Source: Neodiprion pinetum
Taxonomy: Eukaryota; Arthropoda; Insecta; Hymenoptera; Diprionidae
Assembly: GCF_021155775.2 (NCBI RefSeq)
Contig: NC_060236.1
Location: 7,857,087 to 7,921,086 of the forward strand
Reading direction: 5' to 3'
Length of the DNA stretch: 64,000 nucleotides
This document shows positions 1 to 10,237 of this stretch, piece after piece (the stretch's first letter is position 1; each line of letters begins with the position of its first letter). The position numbers and the translations under genes are program-made. Under the pieces are notes generated by a model. That model had not been told where the DNA came from, searched no databases, and saw nothing but the letters and a program-made list of their open reading frames with translations.

Positions 1-205
1 CTTTCGGCTCGGGCGACGGCTTCTCCTCGCCGTTTTCTTTAGATTTTTCGCCATCCCCGTTCTCCTCGGCCTTTTTCTCATCCGCGGACTCCTTCTGTCC
101 CTCGGTCTTTTCATTTTTCGCCTCGTTCTCGTCCTTCGCTGCTATTTCCTGGCCCGTTTTATCCCCCTCTACGGTCGGGCTGGTCTCATTTTTCTCTTCG
201 GCCAT
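1..205 (-). CDS. N-terminal exon of an unidentified K/E-rich protein (partial)
   Basis: On the minus strand an ATG at 205-203 opens a frame that stays open to the window edge (68 codons). The peptide begins MAEEKNETSPTVEG and continues with runs of Lys, Glu, Asp and Asn, ending near EEKPSPEPK. It is a highly charged, probably disordered N-terminus without hydrophobic segments. GC content and codon use (GCC, GAG, GGC) are clearly higher than in the surrounding AT-rich DNA, which supports coding. The context before the ATG ends in GAAAA. I do not recognise the family; the rest lies left of the window. Confidence 0.65.
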   Translation of the reverse strand, partial: MAEEKNETSPTVEGDKTGQEIAAKDENEAKNEKTEGQKESADEKKAEENGDGEKSKENGEEKPSPEPK

Positions 206-1061
206 TTTTCGGCTTTCAAACGCGGCGTGTGCGGCTTCTCGATTCCCTTTGTCTTTCTACCACCGGTCTGCGTTACCTGACTTCTGCGTATATCTGCAAA
301 ACGGGTTATCGTGTTTCCTCTCTATGTACCTCTGTGTCTTCCTTGATTACCGGCAACTCAGAGCTCGATTTCCTACGATTTTTAACGCCGAATTTACTAG
401 CTAACTCTGCAAAGACTACACTACGTCCTCACGAGACAAGCTCTGACAGCGATCTGACGCGCAGCGTCGCTTAGCAACTCGCCGCCCCTGTAACAGGTGC
501 CCGACGACGCCTTCGTCCCCGGCTACGCCCACGTAAAGTAGTCCCTGATCCTACGCCGCAATCTTAAACGCCGTTTCACTACCGAAATCTATGAACAATG
601 ATAATAATAATATGTCAAGAAACAAAGATTCACTCGGTCCAACAATCGCCCCCGATCATTTTCTTACTTTATTTCGTACGCTCGGATCGTTTCGCGCTCG
701 TTAAATTACGATTATCGTAGCGATAGTGCCGGTAGTGCGGATATGTACCGGCTTATTAGTACAACCCAAGGACGTGAATTTATTTACATGTACTTTATAG
801 AAACGTATAAAAAATAGCTGGATATGATATCTATGTTCGACTTAAAGATAAACCGAAATACTCGTATTTGTACTCGATTTGTAATCTCATTAAAAACAAA
901 TATATTTCCTTTCGGATGGGAAGTATCGAAATGTACAAATATTTCGTTTGCAGTGTAAAATTTTCGTTTTCGTTGGCTCATTTTTAGTTTATTCTCTCTT
1001 TACCGTCTTCTTTGCATACATTTTCCATCGATAACGTCCCATCTCTTTTTATCTTTTACAG
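206..1061. other. Intergenic, upstream region of the left-edge gene
   Basis: The part from 206 to about 560 is moderately GC-rich and probably holds the 5' UTR and promoter of the minus-strand gene starting at 205. From 590 on it is AT-rich with a short AAT repeat near 601-612. No convincing gene is seen. Confidence 0.4.
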
Positions 1062-1215
1062 AATTTCTGGACGCCCTTACGAGCAGTATTTCATCGCTGA
1101 ACCCGTGAACCCAACCAGTCACCACGGCTCGAGCGAAACCGGCGTCGGGGTGGCTCCGGATTCGTCATTGGAAAAGCAGTACAGCAGACGACGCCCGGCG
1201 TCCCGACTGTATTAA
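1062..1215 (+). CDS. Probable terminal coding exon of an unidentified plus-strand gene
   Basis: A good acceptor (pyrimidine-rich tract ending TTTTACAG at 1061) is followed by a 154-nt open stretch to TAA at 1213-1215. After one leading base the frame reads ISGRPYEQYFIAEP and ends RRRPASRLY. The stretch is GC-richer than its flanks and has coding-like codon choice. An AATAAA polyadenylation signal follows at 1347-1352. No upstream exon of this gene could be recognised in the window, so its earlier exons must lie in 206-1060 or left of the window, which would make it overlap the divergent gene at 1-205. Family not recognised. Confidence 0.4.
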
Positions 1216-2738
1216 TCCGCCGTCACACGGTTTCCTATAGCATCCACAATTTTCCAGATACGCAATGTGCGGTACCTTTATCACTGACAGAGCTTAATTC
1301 TGAGAGAAGGGCCGACGATGTGTAACAGGAATTATGAAAAGGTTTTAATAAATCGGTTCATATATAGAATCGCAAGATTCAAATCCTTGTTAAATAGTTA
1401 AAAGCTACCGTTGGATTACAGGCAGCTCCATGAGAGTCGATACGTCAATCCCGCCTCTACTTCAATAAGCAATTATCGTGTACGTCCACAAATCGATTGT
1501 TACTTTACGATTGTAATAACTGCCTGGCTCGTTGGAGCTAATCGCCGAGTATAATTTCCATTTCGATAAACGTAATTATGCGAATTAATGGTTGAATCTA
1601 TACCCCCCGCACGAGATCGTTTCACGTTAAAATTAATAACGCAATGTGCATCAATGGTTTAGCGATACACCGCATAGTGCCTGCTTTAGGATAATTTTTT
1701 CGGAAAGTGGTATCGACTGGGAACGATAAAACAGTCGTAAAGCGCTACAACAAAGAGCTCTGTTGTATCGAGAGAAAGAACAACCGCTGCTGCTTGCATG
1801 AATTTATACAAAATGCGTAACGCGGTGGCTAATTTTCGGACCTTTCATTGCCATGCATAGATCGATGGTATTATTCAAAATATTTCGCAAGTCTTCCTTC
1901 AAATTTTAAGCATCAAATTTTCCCGCTACGAAACAAACTTCACTCCCTCCCCCTTTTCGAACGCAACTAGGCATACACGCCACACACACTTGAAAGCTGA
2001 AATCAGGAGGTATTTGTGGGGATGTAGACACGTATTACATTCATACGACAAATGTGCTTGGACACGAATAATGTAGGTATATTAAGCTACATGGTAACGT
2101 GTTGCACCGTACGAATACTGTACGTAGATACGGAGCACAGATTAGCATTAAAGTCATTCACTCCAATCAGCACATCCTCATTGCGGACTTGCAGTTCTCA
2201 TGATTCGGTCCAATTGTTTCGCGAATTTACCGTTACAATGCGATAATTAACTCTCGGGTTTGCCCATTGTCAGATATGATATAGTTGCTCGTGCAATCTG
2301 TACATACCTATATTGCCGTTTATTAATTCGTACCGTAATATCGTAATTACAAGAGTCGTTCTCATCAATATGCATTACTTGTAATAGAAAAAATAACGAA
2401 GTTCTATGAGTCAGCACAAATTTTCCTGCCCCTTGAAATTCGCCCTAAGTTTTACCTTAAATTATTTCTAGCCGATTACTCTCGTTCTATTTCCGTATTG
2501 CTTACTTAGCCACGCCCATAAGTTATCGTTACCTCTACATGTAGCTACAACGCCAATCTAATCTTCAAACGGCCCTGTGACACTCGAAAAATATATTTAA
2601 CCGATTAAAACTTGCATGGATAATAATTTATGAAACTGTACCACTTACAGCGAATGAACTTTCAAGGATTAAGTATAATTTTCTGACGGCTTTTCATATT
2701 CCACGAGAGTTTTTGTGGTGAAAAAAATAGTATGGGGT
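1216..2738. other. Intergenic DNA
   Basis: After the AATAAA at 1347-1352 this is AT-rich sequence with no open frame above about 65 codons and no repeat I can define. Confidence 0.4.
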
Positions 2739-2810
2739 AGGGGACACCCGGGTTTGAACCGGGGACCTCTCGATCTGCAGTCGAATGCTCTACCACTGAG
2801 CTATATCCCC
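2739..2810 (-). tRNA. tRNA-Cys (anticodon GCA)
   Basis: The minus strand from 2810 to 2739 folds as a complete cloverleaf. The 7-bp acceptor stem pairs GGGGATA with TGTCCCC. Box A is TAGCTCAGTGG and box B is GGTTCAAACCC. The T stem is a perfect CCCGG/CCGGG. The anticodon loop is CTGCAGA with GCA in the centre. The base after the acceptor stem is T (U73), the usual discriminator of tRNA-Cys. There is no intron. A run of seven T on the minus strand (2721-2727) follows the 3' end as a Pol III terminator. It looks functional. Confidence 0.95.
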
Positions 2811-3840
2811 AAGTGGTCGTGAAGTGATTCTGATTGTAGAGAAAGAAACGAAGAAAATTAGAATAACGATAAATTGAGTTTTGAGAACAGTGTTTACGAG
2901 ATAAAATAATTTTCGGAGAACTATTTACTATATCTGTGAAGAATTGAAGTTGTGAAAAATTCGTTCGTAAAATAATACTAACGATTGTTTTCCCCGAATG
3001 CAGATACGTATGTCCTAGACGTAGATCCCGTATTTTGCGTACATTCGTGTGGGCACCGACGAATTATAGTACGTGAACAAGGAAATATATGTGGCGTGTG
3101 CGGCCTTTGAATCCCCCCTTCTACGTCTCTTCTATTCGGGCTGCAAGTCAATACAAACAAACGCTTATCAGCCTAAAAAATGATTTATATCTCCACGATG
3201 AAAGTTATACATACTGCAGTTATCCGTCAAGGAAATCAAACGCTGGGACTACATTGTATGTCGACAAAGTGATCGAACGCATTGCCTATACGCGAATGCA
3301 TTGTATTAATTGTAAAGTGAAAGATTCATAATTTAAAAGTTGTAAAGTACTTCGAACCGTGAATTACAAGAAAAAAAAAACTCGGCGATTATCTTTGCGT
3401 GCGAATAGAGCGATCGCAAGTAAATCATGTCATAAAAAACAAGTCATAACTTAGGGCCCGAATTAATATATGTAAATACATATTTTTTCATTTAAATCAT
3501 TTTCATTCTTTGATCGATTTTCCACACAAAGTAGAAAATTGATGATTGGAGCCAGAAAATGCTGCAGTGTATCCTAATTTACCATATTTTAGTTTTTTAA
3601 GTCTATATTGTATCATGTACGTATTTTGTAATTTTTGAATGCACGATTATCCGGGCCCTGCAGTTATAACGTTAGGTAATCTTGTCATTTCCGTTATAAT
3701 TTGGAATCATCTACCTAACGGAATACGCCGTGTACGAAGTTGTAGCTAATTGCGCGGTACATTCGTATAGAATTCTCCAGTCCCCCCCCGAGCCTTCTAC
3801 TCCCCCCCCCCCCCCCCCCCCTCGCCACGCGTGACATCGC
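2811..3840. other. Intergenic DNA with C-tracts
   Basis: AT-rich DNA between the tRNA and the ABHD gene. The only remarkable feature is the pair of C-tracts at 3782-3789 (8 C) and 3802-3821 (20 C). No gene is supported. Confidence 0.4.
3782..3821. repeat. Poly-C tracts (8 and 20 C)
   Basis: Two homopolymeric C runs lie about 30-70 bp upstream of the likely transcription start of the ABHD gene. On the minus strand they are G-runs able to form G-quadruplexes. The length is likely unstable and prone to sequencing error. Confidence 0.8.
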
Positions 3841-3849
3841 ACAGCTCCA

Positions 3850-3855
3850 TCATTC
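3850..3855 (+). promoter_or_regulatory. Initiator-like element of the ABHD gene
   Basis: TCATTC matches the arthropod initiator consensus TCAKTY. It lies about 160 bp upstream of the first ATG at 4012 and just after the C-tracts. Placement is by motif only. Confidence 0.3.
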
Positions 3856-4011
3856 AGAGTCTAGCAGACGACACAGACGCAAGTGGTCGCGCGTTGCGTT
3901 ACCAATTGTTTACGTTAAATTTTGTAACTTTAGACCGAAAGAGAAAACTAATAATATAGGAATAAGAAAAAGTTCTACAGGATAATATTGTCTCGTGTGG
4001 AAACTCGTTCG

Positions 4012-6530
4012 ATGGCCGAGAATGCTGTGGTTCAATCTGATAGGTAAGTTAAAGATATCGGGGTGATATTAAGTGACGAATAAGACGGAATCAACTGTCA
4101 AGAACATGTGGTTTCATACCGTCACATTGCTTCGATTACCAAACAACTACGTATTTCCGTGTGCCTATGTACGTAATAGGTTTTTCTGATCATCCTCGGC
4201 TATATTCTATTTATAATAATTTTCGCTAACAGTGTAAGACTCGACGCGTTACATAACCTATAAATTCAATATCTAAGAGTTTGAAAATGGTACATTCTGA
4301 CGTTGATAGCTGGATCTGGGGATGGCTGAGCTGGTCTCGATCGTCCACCACTATGTTACGTGCTGCTGAGAAGAAAATACTATCATGTAAGTGCTTTTGT
4401 TACTCGTTTTATCCTTGCTGTGATTATAATCGCCAAGGCCACCAAATGACTTGTATTATATACATTTGTGTATGTTGTATTGATTGCTTGGTATGATGTA
4501 ACATGTTGTGAGTCATGAAGATACAATGAAATGAACAAATTCATTGTTTAGCCAAAAACGTCATCATAAGATGACGATAATGTTTAATCGATATATGGTA
4601 AACTGATATCTGTTCTATAATTTGCATCGGAACTTTCTGACAAGGCTTGAAAACGGCATATCGTGGATGGTACGTTGATATCGGACCGGTTGTCGGAAAC
4701 GCGGACAAAATTTGGACAATATCATTAAATGAAGAATCGCCAAAAACTCCGATAGTCTTGCTGCATGGCTTAGGCGCTGGCGTAGCTTTATGGTGTTTGA
4801 ATTTGGATGGGCTTGCGGCTCAGAGACCGGTTTATGCCATAGATTTACTAGGTGAGTAAAACTGTTAGCTTTACTTTAATCGTTGAAGAACCAAAACACT
4901 TATCCCTTGTAAAAAAATGTGACAATAATGTTACATTTACTATGTACTTTGTCAAATACAAAAAAAATTCCTCCACCAGTAAAGCACAGCTGGTATTTAT
5001 TAACCGATGATCTATTTTGATAATAGACCGACCTTCCTCTTGCTGTATTGCTTTATGACTCGCTCATGAGTAAGACAACGAACTTTGCCCCCAATGTTCT
5101 TTTCGTTGAATATCCTTTGTCTTATGTCAATTAATCTTCCGTCATGTGAATTATCTAAATCTCAATTGGTTTCAGAGTCTACATACTTATGCTGAACTGA
5201 TTATTCTTACTTTTGACAGGATTTGGACGGAGTAGCAGGCCTGATTTTAGCAATGATGCAAAAGAAGCTGAAAGTCAGTTGGTTCGATCGGTCGAAGAAT
5301 GGAGGCGAGAAATGCAGCTTGAAAGGGTTGTCCTCCTTGGCCATTCCATGGGGGGTTATTTAGCAGCTGCATATGCCATGAAATATCCAGAACGAGTAAA
5401 ACATTTGATTCTAGCTGACCCATGGGGCTTTCCTGAAAAACCATCAGATTATGCTTCCAAAAGCAATGTTCCGCTTTGGGTCAAAGCCATAGCATTTGTT
5501 GTACAGCCTTTGAATCCATTATGGGCGGTCAGAGTTGCCGGACCTTTCGGTAAAATTGATTTTCAATTAGTACTATGACAGTAATCTCTACTCTTGCCCA
5601 ACTCTGCATAAAAAATACAACGCAATTTAAGATTTACATTCCGTCGGACAATGAAATTCTTATTTTTGACTTAATTTTTTTTTTTTTTTTTAGCATGTTT
5701 ACTCATTGATTTTCCTTACTTAATTTTCAATATGCTGCTTTTTTACTGAGCAGTACTTATTTATATGTGTTGTTTAGGACAGTGGCTGATTGAATCAACC
5801 AGACCGGATATCGTAAAGAAATTTACCCCTCTATTAAAGGAGGATGTTGGAATTATTGCGCAGTACATTCATCAATGCAATGCACAAACGCCCTCGTAAG
5901 TGTACAAAACATTGGGTTTTTGTCGAATTCTGATATAATATTCAAATGGTATTAATGGTATAGTAAATCAAATTTTAGGGGTGAGAGTGCTTTTCATGCC
6001 ATGATGCACGGATTTGGATGGGCAAAATATCCAATTGTAAAAAGAATGGACCAATTAAAGGACGATATACCTATTACATTGTTGTACGGCAGTCGATCAT
6101 GGGTGGACAACACTGTAGGAGACATAATAAAACAGAAAAGATCCAACTCTTATGTTAACGTACAAGTAAGTGTACATCATTTTTATGCACGGTAAATGTG
6201 ACAGTGGAATTGCATGTTAAAAGCAGAATTTCACCTTGCACATATCTTCATCTTGCCCCTAATTCAATTTACAAAACTTTTGATTGTCTATTTTAGGTAA
6301 TAAGTGGTGCTGGTCACCATGTATATGCAGACAAGAGTGAAACGTTTAATAAACATATACTAGAGGCATGCGAGCTGTGTGACGAAATTGAGAAGCCTAC
6401 ATCTTCAAATGTTAACTTGAAAATAACAGATGCCAGTGATGAATATGCAGCAAAAGATGATGAAGAAGGATCTAAAGTAGACCGAATAGAACCACCCGAA
6501 CTAACAAGCTCTCGACCAAGATCTAGTTGA
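4012..6530 (+). CDS. puml: ABHD4/ABHD5-type alpha/beta hydrolase (pummelig-like)
   Basis: Seven exons: 4012-4043, 4280-4386, 4645-4851, 5220-5549, 5778-5895, 5979-6165, 6297-6530. All introns are GT-AG and in phase, giving 404 residues. The protein aligns along its length with human ABHD4: WLSW near the N-terminus, DKIWT, VLLHGLGAG (oxyanion loop), LLGFGRSSRP, nucleophile elbow GHSMGG with Ser about 158, and PWGFPEKP. The C-terminal HHVYAD (about 334-339) contains the HX4D motif and the catalytic His. Because the Ser is present, unlike the Asn of vertebrate CGI-58/ABHD5, it should be a working hydrolase or acyltransferase acting on N-acyl phospholipids or triglyceride at lipid droplets. The acidic tail of about 60 residues is extra. 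The join from exon 1 to exon 2 is the least certain, as its acceptor tract is weak; the ATG at 4287 is an alternative start. Confidence 0.93.
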
Positions 6531-8177
6531 AGATCGTAGAAAGTGCATTATGTAAATTCGAATGCTGTGCATCGAGGTCTTGCTTTTATTTATATTCGAT
6601 CCATTCTGGTACAGCGTAGATATGAGATGATCGGCTGTAAATATTATTCATCAAGTTTAACATAACGCGACAAATGAAGCTTTTTATGTCGTACGAGCCT
6701 ACTTACTCTTCATATTTTCTTTGTATTTATCATTTCGATATACGTTAAACGAAGCTTCTTATTTATCAAAAATTACTTATCTCTGATAAGGTGATATTTA
6801 AATATTTTCAAACAACTGCATTATTACGCTGGCGTTTTGTTATGGTACTTCCAAACTTCATAGCTTTACGCTTAATACTTGCGAAATTATAGGCAAAGTG
6901 TAACCTCAGCTACTTTTTATAGTATCAGAAAAAGTGTTTCTTGCGAGTTACTTAAAACTCAGCATTACATTGGTGTTTTTTTTACGACATTGAAATTTGC
7001 TCCTCAAACTCAAAATCAATTTTCCGAATCTAAGATTACCTCAACATGAAGTTAAACATACTATCAATGTATCGTCAAATTTGTGTAAAAATTGAAACTG
7101 TTTTCGATAAACAATTGTTTAAAATTTTGCGTGATTGATGGAAAAATATTGATCAAATTTGCACTCTAAACCCTTCGTTTTACTAATACTTCAACTGTTT
7201 CAACATTTTATACGTACATGCTATACATAAATAAGATTTTGAATAGACAATTTCAGTTTCCTTAGATAAGTCTTAATTTCAACTTGTTAGATGCTGTTAT
7301 ATTTTAATATTATAATTATATAATTTTTATGATTGTATGTCATTACTATAGTAGCTAGAATTAGAAATATCGTAGAAAGTTCTGGAGTCAGATTACTACG
7401 AATTGTTGCTATTGATAATAGGAGCAGGACAAAATCTTTATGTCAAAGAAAGGGGTCATCAAATATGAAGTACAAATTAAGATTGCTTTGTCAGGAAAAT
7501 TGCCAGTATATAGAGTATACGAATATTGGATCAAATCTTATGTTGTTAATGTTATATTCCGTACGCTGTGAACCGGTGTAAATCACTGAAAATTACACTA
7601 AAAGAAAACTAATAAGTTACCTCAAGTTGTGCAGGTAGAAATTAGAAAAATTATTTAAATGAAATATTACAAAGAGAAATTTATTTTTCTGTTATTTTTA
7701 TTTCTATTTGAATCTTGCCATATTTATGTACAGAAAAACTGATAAAAGTTTACAACACTTTTACTCAGCTGTCAAAGTATTACGAAATACGTGTATATTT
7801 ACATATTTTGCATCACTGAAAACATACGGAACTTTAATAATGTAAGTATTGTATTTATACGAAACAATAAAAGTATATTCTTTGTTAACATCTTTAAGAA
7901 CATTGTTTCAAGTAAAACTGTACACCATTATTCGTGAGAAAAAGCCGAAAATTTGAATTATTGTCAATTATTGAGAAATATATTAAAATACAAATTTTGA
8001 TGTAAAAAAAAAAAAATATTGCACCGTTGAATTGCGAAAAATTATGAATAACCCCTTAACGATTATCTCACAAATTTTTCCACCACCAAAAGTACTGGGA
8101 CAGAGTAATTGAACAAGTATTGCGTTTAAATTATTTTCAAGAAGTTTCTTAACAGGTAAACAATGAATATACAGATT
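6531..8177. other. Region between convergent genes (3' UTRs)
   Basis: AT-rich DNA holding the 3' UTRs of the ABHD gene (plus) and RBFA (minus), which end tail-to-tail. Several AATAAA-like signals occur on both strands, for example near 7865. The ORF at 7333-7581 starts with an alternative codon, is AT-rich and has no recognisable content. Confidence 0.45.
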
Positions 8178-9501
8178 CTATGTGAGTTTATTGTCATAGA
8201 ATTCATCCGAATCATCATTCAATTGATGTACATCGACATCCAAAATATCGTTATCATCATCAACGATTTTCGGTTCATCTAAAAAGCTAAGCTCATCTTC
8301 ACGGTTCAAACTCCTCCCTTTTTTAACCTGTTTTCTAATTTTTTCGTCAATCTGTCTTTTGCTCAAGAATGCAGAAAATGCTTCACTCCTCTGCTTCACA
8401 GACAAATATTCCGTCACCTTTGAACTCTGTTGTGTTTCTTTGGATAGAGGGTTTACAATATTGAGGCATCGATTACTGAAAGCTGCTCTTGACTTATCCA
8501 TAGAACTTTTAACCTGACAGAGAAAACAGGATGAAAGTATTAAGTTATGATAACTAATGCATGTATAAATAAGGTAGCATGTAGCACCGTTTGAAATATA
8601 CCTTTGCCATGATAAGAGCTTGATCTAATCCCAAAACATCATTTCTCATAGATGGTAATGGATCCTCAGTTACGTGTTCCTCGATTTCTTGAGTATCCTC
8701 ATGTAATTTTTCAATTTCAGACCAAACCTGAGCAGGTAACTTGATGTCTAATACCGGAATAGTCTTCAGACGTTGAGCCGGATCTGTAGGAATGAAACCC
8801 TCGCCAAAATCGGCGACTGTTAACTTCTGATCAACCTCTATAATCTTGATATACTGCCTATCTTTCACAAATTTAATCATCGGAACAACCCCCATTAATC
8901 TGAGCTGGCTAAGCTCGTGTCTCAAAGCTCCCTCCGCCCTATGCAAGATTTGTTCGATACGTTCATCTGACTCGGCGCCATCCTTGGCAAACCAAAATAC
9001 GTTGACTTTGTTAAAATCTGGTGTCACACTGACACGAGATATTTCAACCCCTTGATCAATAATATCTGGAGCTACTTCTCCAGTGGCCAGTAGATCTGTA
9101 ATGTACTTCATGAATAGCTTGTTCAGAACATCATTTCTGCGTTTACTCTGATGAGGCAGGCGTGGCTTCAACAATGTGTGAGGATTTGATGAACTGTCAC
9201 TACTCTGACACCATTTTCTGAAATAAGATTGTTATAAATGAAATGAATTTGAAATTGAATGTGGAAACATAAAATCTTATTATTCAAACAAATCTTGAAA
9301 AGTACCGCATTAATTTTTTTGGATGTTACTCTCAATTTGAGATTCTCACCTCGGTGTCCGATCTCCTCTCATGATTTTTGAAATAAATTTTCCCTCCCTC
9401 GCGGCGTAGGATTTTGCGAAATTCGTATCGCAAGTAGAGATACCGCGGAACAAGTTATAAAACAATTTTATTTTTGTCAAATCTTGCCATTTGCTAGCCA
9501 T
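8178..9501 (-). CDS. RBFA: Mitochondrial ribosome-binding factor A
   Basis: Minus-strand gene with exons 9501-9350, 9217-8602 and 8513-8178, all GT-AG, giving 367 residues. Residues about 65-190 carry the RbfA KH-like fold: RRNDVLNKLFMKYITDLL, then ISRVSVTPDFNKVNVFW, then LRHELSQLRLMGVVPMIKF, the usual order in bacterial and organellar RbfA. The N-terminus (MASKWQDLTKIKLFYNLF) is basic and amphipathic, as expected for a mitochondrial targeting sequence. The long C-terminal extension is charged and ends in an Asp-rich tail. In animals this protein binds the 12S rRNA/small subunit in the matrix during maturation. Length is close to human RBFA (343). Confidence 0.92.
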
Positions 9502-9648
9502 GGCTTATCGATTCGTGCAATTTTCAATACAGGCAGTATTGATAACGGTAATAAATTCAAACAATCGCTGAATTTTACGATAGTAACATTTCAGCGTCAC
9601 AGAAAAACGACAATTCGTAGTAGATTATTATTTGAGGTTATGTTCTAG

Positions 9649-9867
9649 GTGGATCAACCAGATGATGGCCTCGGAACGAAAAGCAGAAAAAAAGTACTAA
9701 GGGTGTCCAAACTAATTATTGGAAGTAGTCCCGCAACCGAGGCGTCAATGTGCAACTTCTGCTACATCACCGTTGCAGTGAAAACTAAGTCAAATGATGA
9801 GAATGTTGGGATTCAAAAGTATGATGAGTTGAAAAGACGGTTGAAGAAACTGTACGTCGAGTTATAA
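9649..9867 (+). CDS. Doubtful small ORF or exon
   Basis: An open frame of 72 codons follows an acceptor-like TTCTAG; the first ATG inside it is at 9748, giving a possible 39-residue peptide starting MCNFCY and ending in a Lys/Arg-rich stretch (YDELKRRLKKLYVEL). Codon use is not random-looking, but there is no known relative, no upstream exon and no obvious promoter of its own. It may be chance, a small protein sharing the RBFA promoter, or part of a longer Rbf 5' UTR. Confidence 0.2.
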   Translation: MDQPDDGLGTKSRKKVLRVSKLIIGSSPATEASMCNFCYITVAVKTKSNDENVGIQKYDELKRRLKKLYVEL

Positions 9868-10096
9868 ACCAGTGAAGTTAGAGGAATAATACATTTTTAT
9901 GCACTTCTTGATATGGATCTGGCACAACCTCAGAATACGCGTAATAAAATAGTACCAAATACGAAATAAATAAGCTCGAAATTGTTTAGACTACGGCTTT
10001 TAAATTATGAAAAAGATATACCGAATCTCGATCGGAAAAATGTATCAATTTGCAGTTTTAAATATGATATTTTTGGATGAAATATTCGTTTCTATA

Positions 10097-10145
10097 TTTC
10101 CCGCCAACTTGGCAAATATGGCGACAGTTCATCGTTTCCCGCCAA
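10097..10145 (+). promoter_or_regulatory. Two identical E2F-type sites upstream of Rbf
   Basis: The 11-mer TTTCCCGCCAA occurs at 10097-10107 and again at 10135-10145, 38 bp apart and about 95-140 bp before the Rbf ATG. It matches the E2F/DP consensus TTTSSCGC. Binding here would let Rbf repress its own gene, as known for pocket-protein genes. Confidence 0.65.
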
Positions 10146-10237
10146 GGTGCTACGGGTCCTCGTATGGCGCACCCCAGTTGTGTTATTGAGGGTTTTCCGT
10201 AATTTTGAGTGATTTTATAGTGAGTATCATTTGAAAA

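Larger units (their letters stand above)
9502..10237. promoter_or_regulatory. Divergent promoter region between RBFA and Rbf
   Basis: 736 bp separate the RBFA start (minus) from the Rbf start (plus), so both promoters lie here. The Rbf-proximal end has two identical E2F-type sites (annotated separately). A TATCGATT one base off the DRE consensus lies near 9506-9513, close to the RBFA ATG. Confidence 0.5.
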
